Source: Bacteroidales bacterium | GTDB lineage: Bacteria > Bacteroidota > Bacteroidia > Bacteroidales > P3 | Direction: 5' to 3' | Length of the DNA stretch: 64,000 bases | NCBI GenBank assembly: GCA_017451385.1 | Contig: JAFSPS010000048.1 | Coordinates: 1 to 64,000, forward strand | Part shown: positions 44,364-53,550 of the stretch, in pieces | Position numbering within the stretch: the stretch's first letter is position 1 | Layout: each line of letters starts with the position of its first letter | Position numbers and translations under genes: made by a program | The notes under the pieces: generated by a model | What the model saw: only the letters and a program-made list of their open reading frames with translations | What the model was told of the DNA's origin: nothing | Databases searched by the model: none

Positions 44364-44785
44364 ACGATAGGTTGGGGTGAACTCTTCTTTTGCTGGTTTT
44401 GCATGTTTTTCCCTTCCACGGTTGTTGTGGCGTGAGGGACTATCATAAGTCTTTCTTTTGGTATCAGTTTGCCGGTGATGCGGCAGATGCCGTAGGTCTT
44501 GTTCTCTATGCGGATGAGAGCGGCTTCGAGGTCTTTGATGAAACGCATCTGGCGTGCTGCCAGTTTCGAGTTCTCCTCTTTTGCCAGCACCTCTTGTCCG
44601 TCGTCGATAGTCATTATGGTGTGCGAGGTGTCGCGTACGTCGTTCTCGTTGCCTGCCACAGCCTGCGTCAGCTGTTCAAGATTATGTTTGGCTTCTTCTA
44701 TTTTTTTTAGTATCAGTTCTTTGAATTCTTGCAACTCTTCTGCCGAATAACATGTTTTTTCTTTTGTGTTGTTTGTCTCTTCCAT
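44360..44785 (-). CDS. TraR/DksA family protein with a reduced zinc finger
   Basis: 141 residues. A long coiled coil (about 15-85) carries ENDVRDTSHTIMTIDDGQEVL at its middle. It is followed by a DksA-type finger region YGICRITGKLIPKERLMIVPHAT, in which only one of the four usual zinc cysteines remains. This reduced form is, as I recall, common in Bacteroidota. DksA-like proteins bind the RNA polymerase secondary channel and adjust promoters in the stringent response. Here the role is inferred from the fold alone. It is the first gene of a two-gene unit with the lipoprotein and has a good promoter upstream. Confidence 0.85.
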   Translation of the reverse strand: MEETNNTKEKTCYSAEELQEFKELILKKIEEAKHNLEQLTQAVAGNENDVRDTSHTIMTIDDGQEVLAKEENSKLAARQMRFIKDLEAALIRIENKTYGICRITGKLIPKERLMIVPHATTTVEGKNMQNQQKKSSPQPIV

Positions 44786-44891
44786 ATATTGTTGATTATT
44801 TGGGGGTGATTATTCGTTTCTGTTTCTTTCCTTTTCAATATCAAAATAGTATGGCTTCAGTGTTGGCAGTTTGTATAGTTATATATGTGTG

Positions 44892-44923
44892 CAAAGGTAG
44901 AAAAGTTAATTTGTTTTTGCAAA
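44892..44923 (-). promoter_or_regulatory. Bacteroidota-type promoter for the DksA-like gene
   Basis: On the minus strand TTTG (44923-44920), then 20 bases, then TACCTTTG (44899-44892). The leader to the ATG at 44785 would be about 100 bases. It lies just past the rimM stop. Confidence 0.75.
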
Positions 44924-44944
44924 TTTTAACATAATATTCTTTTT

Positions 44945-45469
44945 TTATTCGTTCAGGTAAAGCTCTATCAGTCCAGCGGGAGCGTTGATATATAGTGTCT
45001 TGTTGTCGCGGTCGAGATGGTCGATGACGGGGTCGATGACGGGGACGAGGATTTCTGTCTCTCCTTTGAAAATTTGGAATAGTGGCTGCGCCGGATATTC
45101 TATGATTGTCCGAATGTCGCCTATGTAGCCGTGTTCGCCGTCAATAACCTTGTAGCCTATAACTTCGTGAAAATAAAATTGATTGCCAGTGAGTTCGGGC
45201 AGTAGCGACAACGGCAGGTAGAGGTCGCACCCAACGAGGGCGAGGGCCTGCTCGGCTGTGAGCTCTTCAAATTCTACGGTGGCTTTGTTGCCGTTGATGT
45301 TGATTACTTTGAAGAAGTAGGGCACCAGTTGTCCCTTCACCTCCACGAATGCACTGTCCATATCGGCATAGTCCTGTGGCTCGTCAACATCGAGAAAGAA
45401 TATCACCTGCCCTTTGAACCCAAACGGTTTGGTGATTTTCCCCAGCCTGTAGCACTCTTCTTTTGTCAT
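44945..45469 (-). CDS. rimM: Ribosome maturation factor RimM
   Basis: 174 residues. RimM helps assemble the head of the 30S subunit by binding S19. The N-terminal beta-barrel has LGKITKPFGFKGQV, the family signature, and the C-terminal PRC-barrel-like domain has YKVIDGEHGYIGDIRTI and LVPVIDPVIDHLD. Length is normal. It is often found with rpsP or trmD, which are not next to it here. It is monocistronic as far as the flanks show. Confidence 0.94.
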   Translation of the reverse strand: MTKEECYRLGKITKPFGFKGQVIFFLDVDEPQDYADMDSAFVEVKGQLVPYFFKVININGNKATVEFEELTAEQALALVGCDLYLPLSLLPELTGNQFYFHEVIGYKVIDGEHGYIGDIRTIIEYPAQPLFQIFKGETEILVPVIDPVIDHLDRDNKTLYINAPAGLIELYLNE

Positions 45470-45525
45470 GCGTTTTCTCTCTTTTTCAGCTTTTTATGGT
45501 TTTGTCTATTCGGCTTTTTGCATGT

Positions 45526-45533
45526 GGCAAATT
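45526..45533 (-). promoter_or_regulatory. Probable -7 element for rimM
   Basis: On the minus strand TAAATTTG matches TAnnTTTG, 56 bases upstream of the rimM ATG. No -33 TTTG was seen at standard spacing. Confidence 0.4.
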
Positions 45534-45746
45534 TACGAAAATGTTTTTATTATGATAATTATTGCTTGTCTGCTTGTCCGGACATTGTGGTGTGACTTTT
45601 TGTCGTATCGCGTTTTCGTCCTGCTGTCATAATGTCATGATGTTTGGCATGGTATAGTGTTTGATTGACTGAATGGTAAATGATGATTTGCAAAAGGCTT
45701 TCATCATTGATGATTGATGATTTTTGAAAAATAAAACATAAAAAAT

Positions 45747-48380
45747 ATGAACCTTAACAATTTTACAGTGAAAGCGCAGGAGTGCGTACAGAAGGCACAG
45801 GAGATGGCGATGGGCAATCAGCATCAGGCTATTGACACGGGGCACCTCCTGCGAGGCATCCTCTCGGAGGATGAGAACGTTACTCCTTTCCTCCTGAAGA
45901 AGATGGAGGTGAATGTCGCGCGTCTTACGCAGCAGGTTGATGCTCTCGTGGCATCTTACCCCAAGGTGAGCGGCGGCAGTCAGTATCTAAGTCGTGAGGC
46001 TAACGACGCCCTCGTCAAGGCCTCGCAGCAGGCCAGTGGCATGGGCGACGAGTTCGTCTCAGTCGAACATCTGTTGCTGGCGTTGGTGGATGGCCGCGAC
46101 CGCGTGGCGCAGCTGCTCAAAGATGCAGGCGTCAGCACTAAGGGGCTTAAAGCCGCTATGGCCGACCTGCGCAAAGGCAGCAAGGTGAGCAGCCAGACGG
46201 CAGAGGACACCTACAACGCTCTCGGCAAGTATGCGCGCAACCTCAACCAGTTGGCGCAGAGTGGCAAGCTGGACCCTGTCATCGGACGTGACGAGGAGAT
46301 TCGCCGTGTGTTGCAAATCCTCAGCCGCCGCACCAAGAACAACCCTATCCTGATTGGCGAACCCGGCGTGGGCAAGACAGCCATCGCCGAGGGACTGGCG
46401 CACCGCATCGTCAGTGGCGATGTGCCGGAGAATTTGAAGAACAAGACCATCTTCTCACTCGACATGGGCGCCTTGATTGCTGGTGCCAAGTATAAGGGCG
46501 AGTTCGAGGAGCGACTGAAGAGCGTCATCCGTGAAGTCAATGAGTCTGACGGCGAGATAATTCTTTTCATCGACGAGATACATACTCTCGTGGGTGCCGG
46601 CGGTGGCGAAGGGGCTATGGATGCCGCCAACATCCTGAAGCCTGCCCTTGCACGAGGCGAGTTGCGTGCCATCGGTGCCACGACGCTTGCCGAATATCAG
46701 AAGTACTTTGAGAAAGACAAGGCTCTTGAGCGCCGTTTCCAGAGCGTGCTGATTGACGAGCCTTCGGTGCCTGACACCATCTCAATCCTGCGTGGGTTGA
46801 AGGAACGCTACGAGGTGCATCACAAGGTGCGTATCAAAGACGAGGCCATCATTGCCGCCGCCGAGCTCAGCAACCGCTATATCAGCGACCGTTTCCTACC
46901 CGACAAGGCCATAGACCTCATTGATGAGGCGGCGGCGCGTCTGCGTATGGAGATAGACTCGGTGCCAGAGGAACTCGACGAGCTGGAACGCCGCATCCGC
47001 CAGCTCGAGATAGAGCGCGAGGCCATAAGCCGTGAGATTAAGTCGCAGCAAAGCACGCAGGACGGCGTGGCATCGCCTGAGGAGGAGAAGCTCTACCACA
47101 TCAACAAGGAGCTGTCAGACCTTGGCGAGCAGCGCAACCAGATGAAGGCGCGCTGGCAGAACGAGAAGTCGGTGGTGGAGAGCATACAGCAGGAGGTGAA
47201 GAACATAGAGAACTACAAGTTCGAAGCCGAGCAGGCGGAGCGTGCCGGCGACTATGGTAAGGTGGCAGAGTTGCGCTACGGGCGCATCAAGGAGGCAGAG
47301 TCTCATGTGGTGGCACTGAAAAAGCAGCTGCAGGACATGCAGGCCGACAACGCCATGATAAACGAGGAGGTGGACTCCGAGCAGATTGCCGAGGTGGTGA
47401 GCCGCTGGACGGGCATCCCCGTGACGCGGATGATGCAGAGCGAACGCGAGCGTCTGCTCCATCTGGAGGACGAGCTGCACAAGCGCGTCGTCGGACAGGA
47501 TGAAGCCATAGAGACCATTGCTAATGCTATCCGCCGCAGCCGTACGGGGCTCAGCGATGGCCGCCGCCCTATAGGCAGTTTCATCTTCCTCGGCACTACG
47601 GGTGTCGGCAAGACGGAGCTCGCCAAGGCCCTTGCCGAGGTGCTATTTGACGATGAGAACATGATGGTGCGTATCGACATGAGCGAGTATCAGGAACGCC
47701 ACAGCGTCAGCCGTCTGATAGGAGCACCTCCGGGATATGTGGGCTATGACGAGAGCGGCCAGCTTACCGAGGCCGTGCGTCGCAAGCCCTACAGCATCGT
47801 CCTCTTCGACGAGATAGAGAAAGCGCATCCCGATGTCTTCAACATCTTGTTGCAGGTGCTCGAAGATGGTCGTCTGACGGACAACAAGGGTCGTACCGCC
47901 GACTTCAAGAACACCATCATCATCATGACCTCAAACCTCGGCAGCGACATCATCAGCCAGCGTTTCGCCTCTGCGGCAGGCAACGAGGTGAGCGACTATG
48001 AGGTGCAGGAGGCTAAGAAAGATGTCATGGAGATGCTGCGACAGCGCATACGTCCTGAGTTCCTCAACCGTATTGATGAGATTATCATGTTCCGTCCGCT
48101 CACGCAGGCACAGATTAAAGATGTGGTGCGCATACAGCTGCGGGCTGTCTCCAAGATGCTGGAGAAAAACGAGATACTCATCTCTGCCACCGACGAGGCT
48201 GTCAATCTCCTTGCCACGCTGGGCTACGATGTCGCTATGGGAGCGCGACCAGTAAAGCGTGTCATTCAGCGTCAGATTCTCAACGAGCTCTCGCGCCAGC
48301 TGCTCGAAGAGAAGGTTAATACCGGCAGCAGCATAGTGATAGATGTGATAGACAACCAATTCGTTTTCTACAACAAATAA
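45747..48380 (+). CDS. clpB: ATP-dependent disaggregase ClpB
   Basis: An 877-residue Hsp100 chaperone that extracts proteins from aggregates with DnaK. It has an N-domain ([16 protein letters not shown] and the second Clp_N repeat to about 150), AAA1 with Walker A GEPGVGKT (204-211) and Walker [10 protein letters not shown], the long coiled-coil middle domain (about 415-535) that separates ClpB from ClpA, AAA2 with GTTGVGKT (616-623) and [14 protein letters not shown], and a D2-small domain with [10 protein letters not shown]. No ClpP-binding IGF/L loop is obvious. A perfect terminator follows. Upstream are short TGATGATT-type repeats but no CIRCE element. Confidence 0.97.
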   Translation: MNLNNFTVKAQECVQKAQEMAMGNQHQAIDTGHLLRGILSEDENVTPFLLKKMEVNVARLTQQVDALVASYPKVSGGSQYLSREANDALVKASQQASGMGDEFVSVEHLLLALVDGRDRVAQLLKDAGVSTKGLKAAMADLRKGSKVSSQTAEDTYNALGKYARNLNQLAQSGKLDPVIGRDEEIRRVLQILSRRTKNNPILIGEPGVGKTAIAEGLAHRIVSGDVPENLKNKTIFSLDMGALIAGAKYKGEFEERLKSVIREVNESDGEIILFIDEIHTLVGAGGGEGAMDAANILKPALARGELRAIGATTLAEYQKYFEKDKALERRFQSVLIDEPSVPDTISILRGLKERYEVHHKVRIKDEAIIAAAELSNRYISDRFLPDKAIDLIDEAAARLRMEIDSVPEELDELERRIRQLEIEREAISREIKSQQSTQDGVASPEEEKLYHINKELSDLGEQRNQMKARWQNEKSVVESIQQEVKNIENYKFEAEQAERAGDYGKVAELRYGRIKEAESHVVALKKQLQDMQADNAMINEEVDSEQIAEVVSRWTGIPVTRMMQSERERLLHLEDELHKRVVGQDEAIETIANAIRRSRTGLSDGRRPIGSFIFLGTTGVGKTELAKALAEVLFDDENMMVRIDMSEYQERHSVSRLIGAPPGYVGYDESGQLTEAVRRKPYSIVLFDEIEKAHPDVFNILLQVLEDGRLTDNKGRTADFKNTIIIMTSNLGSDIISQRFASAAGNEVSDYEVQEAKKDVMEMLRQRIRPEFLNRIDEIIMFRPLTQAQIKDVVRIQLRAVSKMLEKNEILISATDEAVNLLATLGYDVAMGARPVKRVIQRQILNELSRQLLEEKVNTGSSIVIDVIDNQFVFYNK

Positions 48381-48404
48381 TCCGCTCGCCGTGACATACT
48401 GCGG

Positions 48405-48440
48405 AAGCCGGAGGGAAATTGTTCCCTCCGGCTTTTTTTT
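48405..48440 (+). terminator. Intrinsic terminator of clpB
   Basis: AGCCGGAGGGAA, loop ATTG, TTCCCTCCGGCT, then a run of eight T: a 12-bp perfect G+C-rich stem about 25 bases after the stop. Confidence 0.95.
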
Positions 48441-48572
48441 GTGGATTGTTAAAAGACGAACAGTATTTTTTTTCTTTTCATTTGGCAATGATATGTAAAA
48501 AGTTATTTGTTAATCGTGGTAATTCGGATTGGCGTATGGCTTGACAGTTCTTTTGTGTTTGTAAAAAAAAAG

Positions 48573-48580
48573 TACTTTTG
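48573..48580 (+). promoter_or_regulatory. Possible -7 element in the clpB-lepB gap
   Basis: TACTTTTG fits TAnnTTTG. A TTTG lies 17 bases upstream (48552-48555), two bases short of the usual spacing. No protein-coding gene starts behind it; only 3-6 codon frames follow. Confidence 0.35.
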
Positions 48581-48586
48581 TTGAAA

Positions 48587-48731
48587 GTATGAAAAAAATA
48601 TGATTATTAATAATGTATTGATAGTTAGTGTGTTATGAGAGGAGGGGGCAAACCGTAGTCGCGCCTCGTCAATTGCCTTTGTTTCAAAAAGTAGTCTATA
48701 TCCGATATTCTCGGCTATAGGCTTTTTTTTA
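48587..48731 (+). ncRNA. Candidate small RNA (promoter-like to terminator-like span)
   Basis: A TAnnTTTG element at 48573-48580 is followed about 110 bases on by a hairpin (AGTCTATATCCGA / CTCGGCTATAGGCT, 48692-48722, one mismatch and one G-U pair) that runs straight into eight T. The body has no usable reading frame and contains a G+C-rich patch (near 48640-48670) unlike its A+T-rich surroundings. I know of no matching RNA family. Confidence 0.25.
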
Positions 48732-49078
48732 TCCGTAAATGAATGATAGCAAACCCGTCTAAATACAACTATTAGCCTCTGTTGCCAAGTCTTGCAATGC
48801 CTTGATGTTTAATGGCAAATCCGTATAACATAACCTCGCACTGCTGAATTCTGCCGCATGCTAACAGCCCTACTGCAGAATCTTCCACAATCTGTCCTCT
48901 ATGGCTCTACCTCTCCATCAAAAAGCCAGTCGGTGAAGAACACTTCCAACGGGAGTCCTCTCTTGCTCATCCACTCTGTCAGCCATGCCGAGGTGTATAA
49001 TTTGAGTGGCTGTAGGCTGTTGAACCCTTTCATCATTATGTTTTTTAACTTAATCGTCTTCACTTTCTTTCTTTTTGT
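48732..49078. other. Gene-free stretch upstream of lepB
   Basis: The only open frame, 78 codons from 48858, has no recognisable domain. Its EVYNLSGCRLLNP segment recalls the end of T9SS type A sorting domains (VYxxxGxR), so a decayed fragment of a surface-protein gene is possible. Nothing else was seen. Confidence 0.35.
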
Positions 49079-49086
49079 TATTTTTG
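49079..49086 (+). promoter_or_regulatory. Probable -7 element for lepB
   Basis: TATTTTTG matches TAnnTTTG, followed by CAT, 46 bases before the lepB ATG. No exact -33 TTTG was found at the expected distance. Confidence 0.45.
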
Positions 49087-49132
49087 CATATTGATACAAA
49101 ACGGAGTATTTTATAAATAACTTATAGTCAGT

Positions 49133-50779
49133 ATGCTTTACAATATCTATTTGGTACTTTATTTTGTCGGCATAATCGTCGGTTTGTTCTTCATCTTTCG
49201 CAAAGCGGGCGAGGCACCGTGGAAGGCTCTTATCCCAATCTATAATATAGTTGTATGGATAAAGATATGTGGCAAGGACTGGAAGTGGTATCTCTATTTT
49301 CTCGTGCCTGCAATCAATATCTTCACTTTCTTACTCTTGGTTGTGGAGACTGCCAAGGCGTTTCGTCGTTATGGTTTCTGGGAGCAGCTGCTTGCCATCC
49401 TCATGCCGTGGGCATATCTCTCTTTCCTCGGGTTGTCGCCGAAGATGACATACAGCAACCCCAAGGAGATAGAACCTCACAAGGTGAGCGTGGCGCGCGA
49501 CTGGCTTGACACTATCGTTTTTGCTGTCGTTGCCGCCGTCATCATCCGTGGCAATGTTGCGGAGCTTTACAATATCCCGTCGTCGTCGATGGAGAAGACC
49601 CTGCTGGTGGGTGACTACACGCTGGTGAGCAAGTACTCGTATGGTCCGCGAGTGACGATGACACCCTTGGCGGTGCCGCTGGTACACAACGTGCTGCCGG
49701 GAACGGGCGGACAGGTGGAGTCCTACCTGAAGTGGATACAGCTGCCATACCACCGCTATCCTGGGCTCGGCAAGGTGGAGCGTTACGATGCCGTGGTGTT
49801 CAACTATCCTGATGGCGACACCATGTGCTCTGCTCAGTTCAGCAACCGTAGCTACTATGACCTCGTGCGGCACTATGGTCGCGAGGCGGTGTGGAACGAC
49901 CGCGTATATGACCCCTACTATGGACGCATCCCTATCGGAAAAATACGCGTGCGTCCGCTTGACAAGCGTGAGAATTTCATCAAACGCTGTGTGGGTCTGC
50001 CCGGCGAAGACTTGCAAATCATAGACCAGCAGCTGTACATCAATGGAAACAGGGTGGACGACCCTGCCCACTTGCAGTTCACATATATTGTGCAGCTTAA
50101 TAGTAAGGTGGCAGACCCGCGCCATTTCTTTGATGCTCTGGGCGTAAGCAATGAGGACTTTGACAACGCCAGCTATACGGCCAGCGAATATGCAACGATA
50201 GTGTTGCAGTATGAGACACACAAGAATGCCGCCGTACGGGCGGGCATTACGGATTCGTTGTATCAGAAGGCACGCGCCTACCGCAACCGCTACGAGCTGC
50301 CCATGACGCGCGAGATGGCGGCACGCTGTGCTGCGATGGAGGGCGTCGATACGGTATATCCTCAGATTTACGCTGCCGACGATATGTCTCGCGACCTATT
50401 CCCACACGATGGTGCTCATCGCTGGAGCATAGACAATTATGGCCCCATACACATACCTGCCGCCGGCGAAGTGTTGCACCTTGATAGCTCCAACATATCT
50501 ATCTATCAGCGTCTGATAAGCTCGTATGAGCATAATGAGGTGGAGGTGCGCGATGGAAAAATCTACATCAATGGCGAAGAGACGACACAATACACCGTCA
50601 AGCAAGACTACTTCTGGATGATGGGCGACAACCGCCATAACAGTGCCGACAGCCGCTACTGGGGCTTTGTGCCAGAAGACCATGTGCTGGGCAAATTCCT
50701 CGCTGTGCTCTACTCGATAGATAAAGACCACGGCGGCATCCGCTGGAACAGATGCTTCAAAGCTATCAAGTCGCTGTAG
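49133..50779 (+). CDS. lepB: Signal peptidase I with N-terminal membrane domain and large insertion
   Basis: A 548-residue inner-membrane protease that removes signal peptides from exported proteins. The first 110 residues form about three membrane helices of the DUF5684 type (WKALIPIYNIVVWIKICGK). The peptidase part has its own helix (about 124-140) and the Ser-Lys dyad: Ser152 in NIPSSSMEKTL and Lys284 in NFIKRCVGLPGE. The final box is MMGDNRHNSADSRYWGFVP. Between the Lys box and the final box are about 200 extra residues of unknown role, which explains the length against 324 in E. coli. Long forms occur in other Bacteroidota. radA starts 26 bases later. Confidence 0.93.
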   Translation: MLYNIYLVLYFVGIIVGLFFIFRKAGEAPWKALIPIYNIVVWIKICGKDWKWYLYFLVPAINIFTFLLLVVETAKAFRRYGFWEQLLAILMPWAYLSFLGLSPKMTYSNPKEIEPHKVSVARDWLDTIVFAVVAAVIIRGNVAELYNIPSSSMEKTLLVGDYTLVSKYSYGPRVTMTPLAVPLVHNVLPGTGGQVESYLKWIQLPYHRYPGLGKVERYDAVVFNYPDGDTMCSAQFSNRSYYDLVRHYGREAVWNDRVYDPYYGRIPIGKIRVRPLDKRENFIKRCVGLPGEDLQIIDQQLYINGNRVDDPAHLQFTYIVQLNSKVADPRHFFDALGVSNEDFDNASYTASEYATIVLQYETHKNAAVRAGITDSLYQKARAYRNRYELPMTREMAARCAAMEGVDTVYPQIYAADDMSRDLFPHDGAHRWSIDNYGPIHIPAAGEVLHLDSSNISIYQRLISSYEHNEVEVRDGKIYINGEETTQYTVKQDYFWMMGDNRHNSADSRYWGFVPEDHVLGKFLAVLYSIDKDHGGIRWNRCFKAIKSL

Positions 50780-50805
50780 TGGTAGGAGTGTAAAGGACTT
50801 CAGTG

Positions 50806-52176
50806 ATGGCAAAACCTAAGTCATACTATTACTGCCGAGAGTGTGGATACCAGTCCAGCTCGTGGCTTGGCAAATGCCCCGAATGTGGGCAGTGGAACAC
50901 CTTTGAGCAAGAGGTGGTACATAACGACAAGCCGGCGCGCTACACTCAAGGACGTGCTGCCGAGATACCCGTCTCGCAGCCCAAACTGATACAGCAGGTT
51001 GCTTATAGCGAGACGCGCCGCATCTCCACAGGATGCAACGAGTTTGACCGTGTGCTGGGTGGCGGCATCGTGCCGGGGAGCCTCATCCTGATAGGTGGCG
51101 AGCCGGGCATCGGCAAGAGCACGCTACTGCTGCAGATGGCGCTGTCTATAGCTGGCTGCAAGGTCTTGTATGTCAGCGGCGAAGAAAGCGAACAGCAAAT
51201 AAAGATGCGCGCCGACCGCATTGAACACAACAGTCAGCAATGCTATGTGGTGAGTGAGACAAGCACGCAGCGCATCTTTGAGCATATCAATGCCGTCAAA
51301 CCCGACATACTCGTGGTGGACTCTATACAGACTATCAGCACCGAGGTGATAGATTCGTCGGCAGGCAGTATCTCACAGATACGCGAATGTACTACGGAGT
51401 TCCAGCACTACGCTAAGACTACCGGCGTTCCGGTGCTTCTCATCGGACACATCACGAAGGATGGCACCCTCGCAGGTCCTAAGGTCATGGAGCATATAGT
51501 GGATGCCGTGCTGCAATTTGAGGGCGACCGCAACTACGGCTACCGTCTGCTGCGTGCATTGAAAAACCGTTTCGGCTCCACCTCCGAGCTGGGCATCTTC
51601 GAGATGGTGGCCAGCGGACTGCGCGAGGTGCCCAATCCGTCGGAGTTCCTTCTCGGGCAGCGCGATGAGTTGTTGAGCGGTGCAGCCGTTGCCGCCACCC
51701 TCGAAGGGGCGCGCCCGATGTTTATCGAGGTGCAATCGCTCGTATCGTCGGCAGTCTATGGCACGCCGCAACGCAACGCAAACGGCTTCGACATGAGGCG
51801 ACTATCAATGCTCTTGGCGGTCTTGGAGAAACGCTGCGGATTCAAACTCGGAGCCAAAGATGTATTCTTGAACATCGCCGGCGGCATCCGCGTCAGCGAC
51901 CCCGCCATCGACCTCGCCGTGGCATGTGCCATCCTCTCTAGCAATGTGGACATACCCATCCCTGCCGGCGTATGCATGGCGGCGGAGCTGGGACTGTCGG
52001 GCGAGGTGCGTCCCGTAAGCCGCGTGGAACAGCGCATTGCGGAAGCGGCACGACTGGGCTTCGACAAAATGTTTGTCTCCAAATACAACAGCCGTACGCT
52101 GGACCGCTCGCGCTTCGCCATAGAGATTGTTGAGATAAGCGTTATAGAACAGGCATTCCGCGCACTGTTCACTTGA
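50806..52176 (+). CDS. radA: DNA repair protein RadA (Sms)
   Basis: 456 residues from the ATG at 50806; the preceding GTG codon is less likely. RadA is a RecA-like branch-migration helicase of recombination. It has the four-cysteine zinc finger (Cys10, Cys13, Cys24, Cys27), an ATPase with Walker A GEPGIGKS (98-105), the RadA-specific KNRFG (253-257), and a C-terminal Lon-protease-like domain (GGIRVSDPAIDLAVACAILSS). The order and length are complete. It probably shares a transcript with lepB. Confidence 0.96.
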   Translation: MAKPKSYYYCRECGYQSSSWLGKCPECGQWNTFEQEVVHNDKPARYTQGRAAEIPVSQPKLIQQVAYSETRRISTGCNEFDRVLGGGIVPGSLILIGGEPGIGKSTLLLQMALSIAGCKVLYVSGEESEQQIKMRADRIEHNSQQCYVVSETSTQRIFEHINAVKPDILVVDSIQTISTEVIDSSAGSISQIRECTTEFQHYAKTTGVPVLLIGHITKDGTLAGPKVMEHIVDAVLQFEGDRNYGYRLLRALKNRFGSTSELGIFEMVASGLREVPNPSEFLLGQRDELLSGAAVAATLEGARPMFIEVQSLVSSAVYGTPQRNANGFDMRRLSMLLAVLEKRCGFKLGAKDVFLNIAGGIRVSDPAIDLAVACAILSSNVDIPIPAGVCMAAELGLSGEVRPVSRVEQRIAEAARLGFDKMFVSKYNSRTLDRSRFAIEIVEISVIEQAFRALFT

Positions 52177-52380
52177 TGAAAGATATTATTAAACAATTCT
52201 TTTTTTTCATCTCTATTCGTTGTTTCTCAATTAAGAAACCTTTATTGCGTATCAGTTTTTAGAAATAAAGTTAAAATATTTCTAAAATCTTAAAATTAAC
52301 ATAATATTTTGTGGGAATTGTTGTTTATTAAAGTAGGAGAGAAAAATTAACATAACGACTTTATACAAAACAACAATACA

Positions 52381-52830
52381 ATGCAAGCAGAAATAAAGAC
52401 AGCAAAAGGAACGATGATTGCTGACCTCTACGACAAGGAGGTGCCTGGGACTGTTGCCAACTTTGTGACTTTGGCACAGAAAGGTTTTTATAATGGACTA
52501 CGTTTTCATCGTGTCATCCCCAATTTCGTAATTCAGGGCGGATGCCCGTATAGCCGCACCATAGGCGACCCTCGTGTCGGTACGGGTGGACCCGGCTATC
52601 ACATTAAGTGTGAGACGAATGGCGATAAGCAGTATCACGACCGCGGCGTGCTCTCTATGGCACACGCGGGCAAGGATACGGGGGGCTCGCAGTTCTTCAT
52701 TTGTCACAACCGTGAAAACACGCAGCACCTTGATGGTGTACACACCTGTTTTGGACGCGTCGTTGAGGGACTTGATGTGATTGACAAGATTAGAGCTAAC
52801 GACGAGATAATAAGCATAACCATAAAATAG
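52381..52830 (+). CDS. Cyclophilin-type peptidyl-prolyl cis-trans isomerase
   Basis: A 149-residue single-domain cyclophilin. It has [16 protein letters not shown] with the catalytic-site Arg, [19 protein letters not shown], and [14 protein letters not shown]. No signal peptide is present, so it is cytosolic (PpiB-like). It speeds prolyl isomerisation during folding. It is followed after eight bases by the response-regulator gene, so the two may be one unit. The 204-base A+T-rich gap before it shows no clear promoter. Confidence 0.94.
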   Translation: MQAEIKTAKGTMIADLYDKEVPGTVANFVTLAQKGFYNGLRFHRVIPNFVIQGGCPYSRTIGDPRVGTGGPGYHIKCETNGDKQYHDRGVLSMAHAGKDTGGSQFFICHNRENTQHLDGVHTCFGRVVEGLDVIDKIRANDEIISITIK

Positions 52831-52838
52831 CTATCATT

Positions 52839-53537
52839 ATGAATCTGGGTATTAAACTGTTGGTCGCAGAAGACGACCCCAATATGGGCATGATACTGAA
52901 GGCCTATCTGACCCAGAAAGGCTATACGGTACTGCTTGCCACTGATGGTGCTGCCGCCATCAGCACCTATAATAGTGACGACGTAGATGCCTGCATCCTT
53001 GATGTTATGATGCCCGTTAAGGACGGCTTCGCAGTGGCACAGGAGATACGGCGTGTGGATAAGCGTGTGCCTATCATTTTCCTCACTGCAAAGACCCTTG
53101 AAGAGGACGTTCTCAAGGGGTTTGAGGTCGGAGCGGACGACTATATCACCAAGCCTTTCAGCATGGAGGAGCTGCTGGCACGCCTCAATGCCACGATACG
53201 TCGTTCGTTCGATGATGGCAAACCTGACAAAAATATCTTCCACATGGGCAAGTTCGTCTTCGACTATGGTCATCGCACTCTTGCTTATGAGGATAAAGAG
53301 CCGCGTCTGCTCACCTCACGCGAGGCAGACCTGCTACGCCTCTTTGCTCTCAACTTCAATCAGGTGGTGGAGCGTAGCAGTGCGTTGCAGAAGATTTGGA
53401 AGGATGACAGTTTCTTTGCTGCTCGCAGTATGGATGTCTATATCACCAAGCTGCGTCGCTATCTGAAGGACGACCCTTCGATACAGATAGTTAACATACA
53501 TAGCGTGGGTTTCAAACTCACGCAAGTTCACGAATAG
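52839..53537 (+). CDS. OmpR/PhoB-family response regulator (RprY-like)
   Basis: 232 residues. The receiver domain has EDD (11-13), phospho-acceptor Asp55 in CILDVMMPVKDG, Thr83 in FLTAKT and Lys105 in DDYITKPF. The C-terminal winged helix (about 130-230) ends SMDVYITKLRRYLKDDPSIQIVNIHSVGFKL. It should bind DNA when phosphorylated. It resembles RprY of Bacteroides, but I cannot prove orthology. No histidine kinase gene lies beside it, so its partner is elsewhere. It is bordered by the cyclophilin gene and the PhnP-like gene. Confidence 0.92.
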   Translation: MNLGIKLLVAEDDPNMGMILKAYLTQKGYTVLLATDGAAAISTYNSDDVDACILDVMMPVKDGFAVAQEIRRVDKRVPIIFLTAKTLEEDVLKGFEVGADDYITKPFSMEELLARLNATIRRSFDDGKPDKNIFHMGKFVFDYGHRTLAYEDKEPRLLTSREADLLRLFALNFNQVVERSSALQKIWKDDSFFAARSMDVYITKLRRYLKDDPSIQIVNIHSVGFKLTQVHE

Positions 53538-53550
53538 CTTAGTTATTCTT

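Noticed and set aside
45660-45730. TGATGATT-type short repeats upstream of clpB as a heat-shock operator
   Set aside because: They do not fit the CIRCE inverted repeat (TTAGCACTC-N9-GAGTGCTAA) and are better explained as simple sequence.
48858-49094. 78-codon frame before lepB
   Set aside because: It has only a faint likeness to the end of a T9SS type A domain and finishes in a hydrophobic run from A+T-rich DNA. It is noted as a possible remnant but not called a gene.
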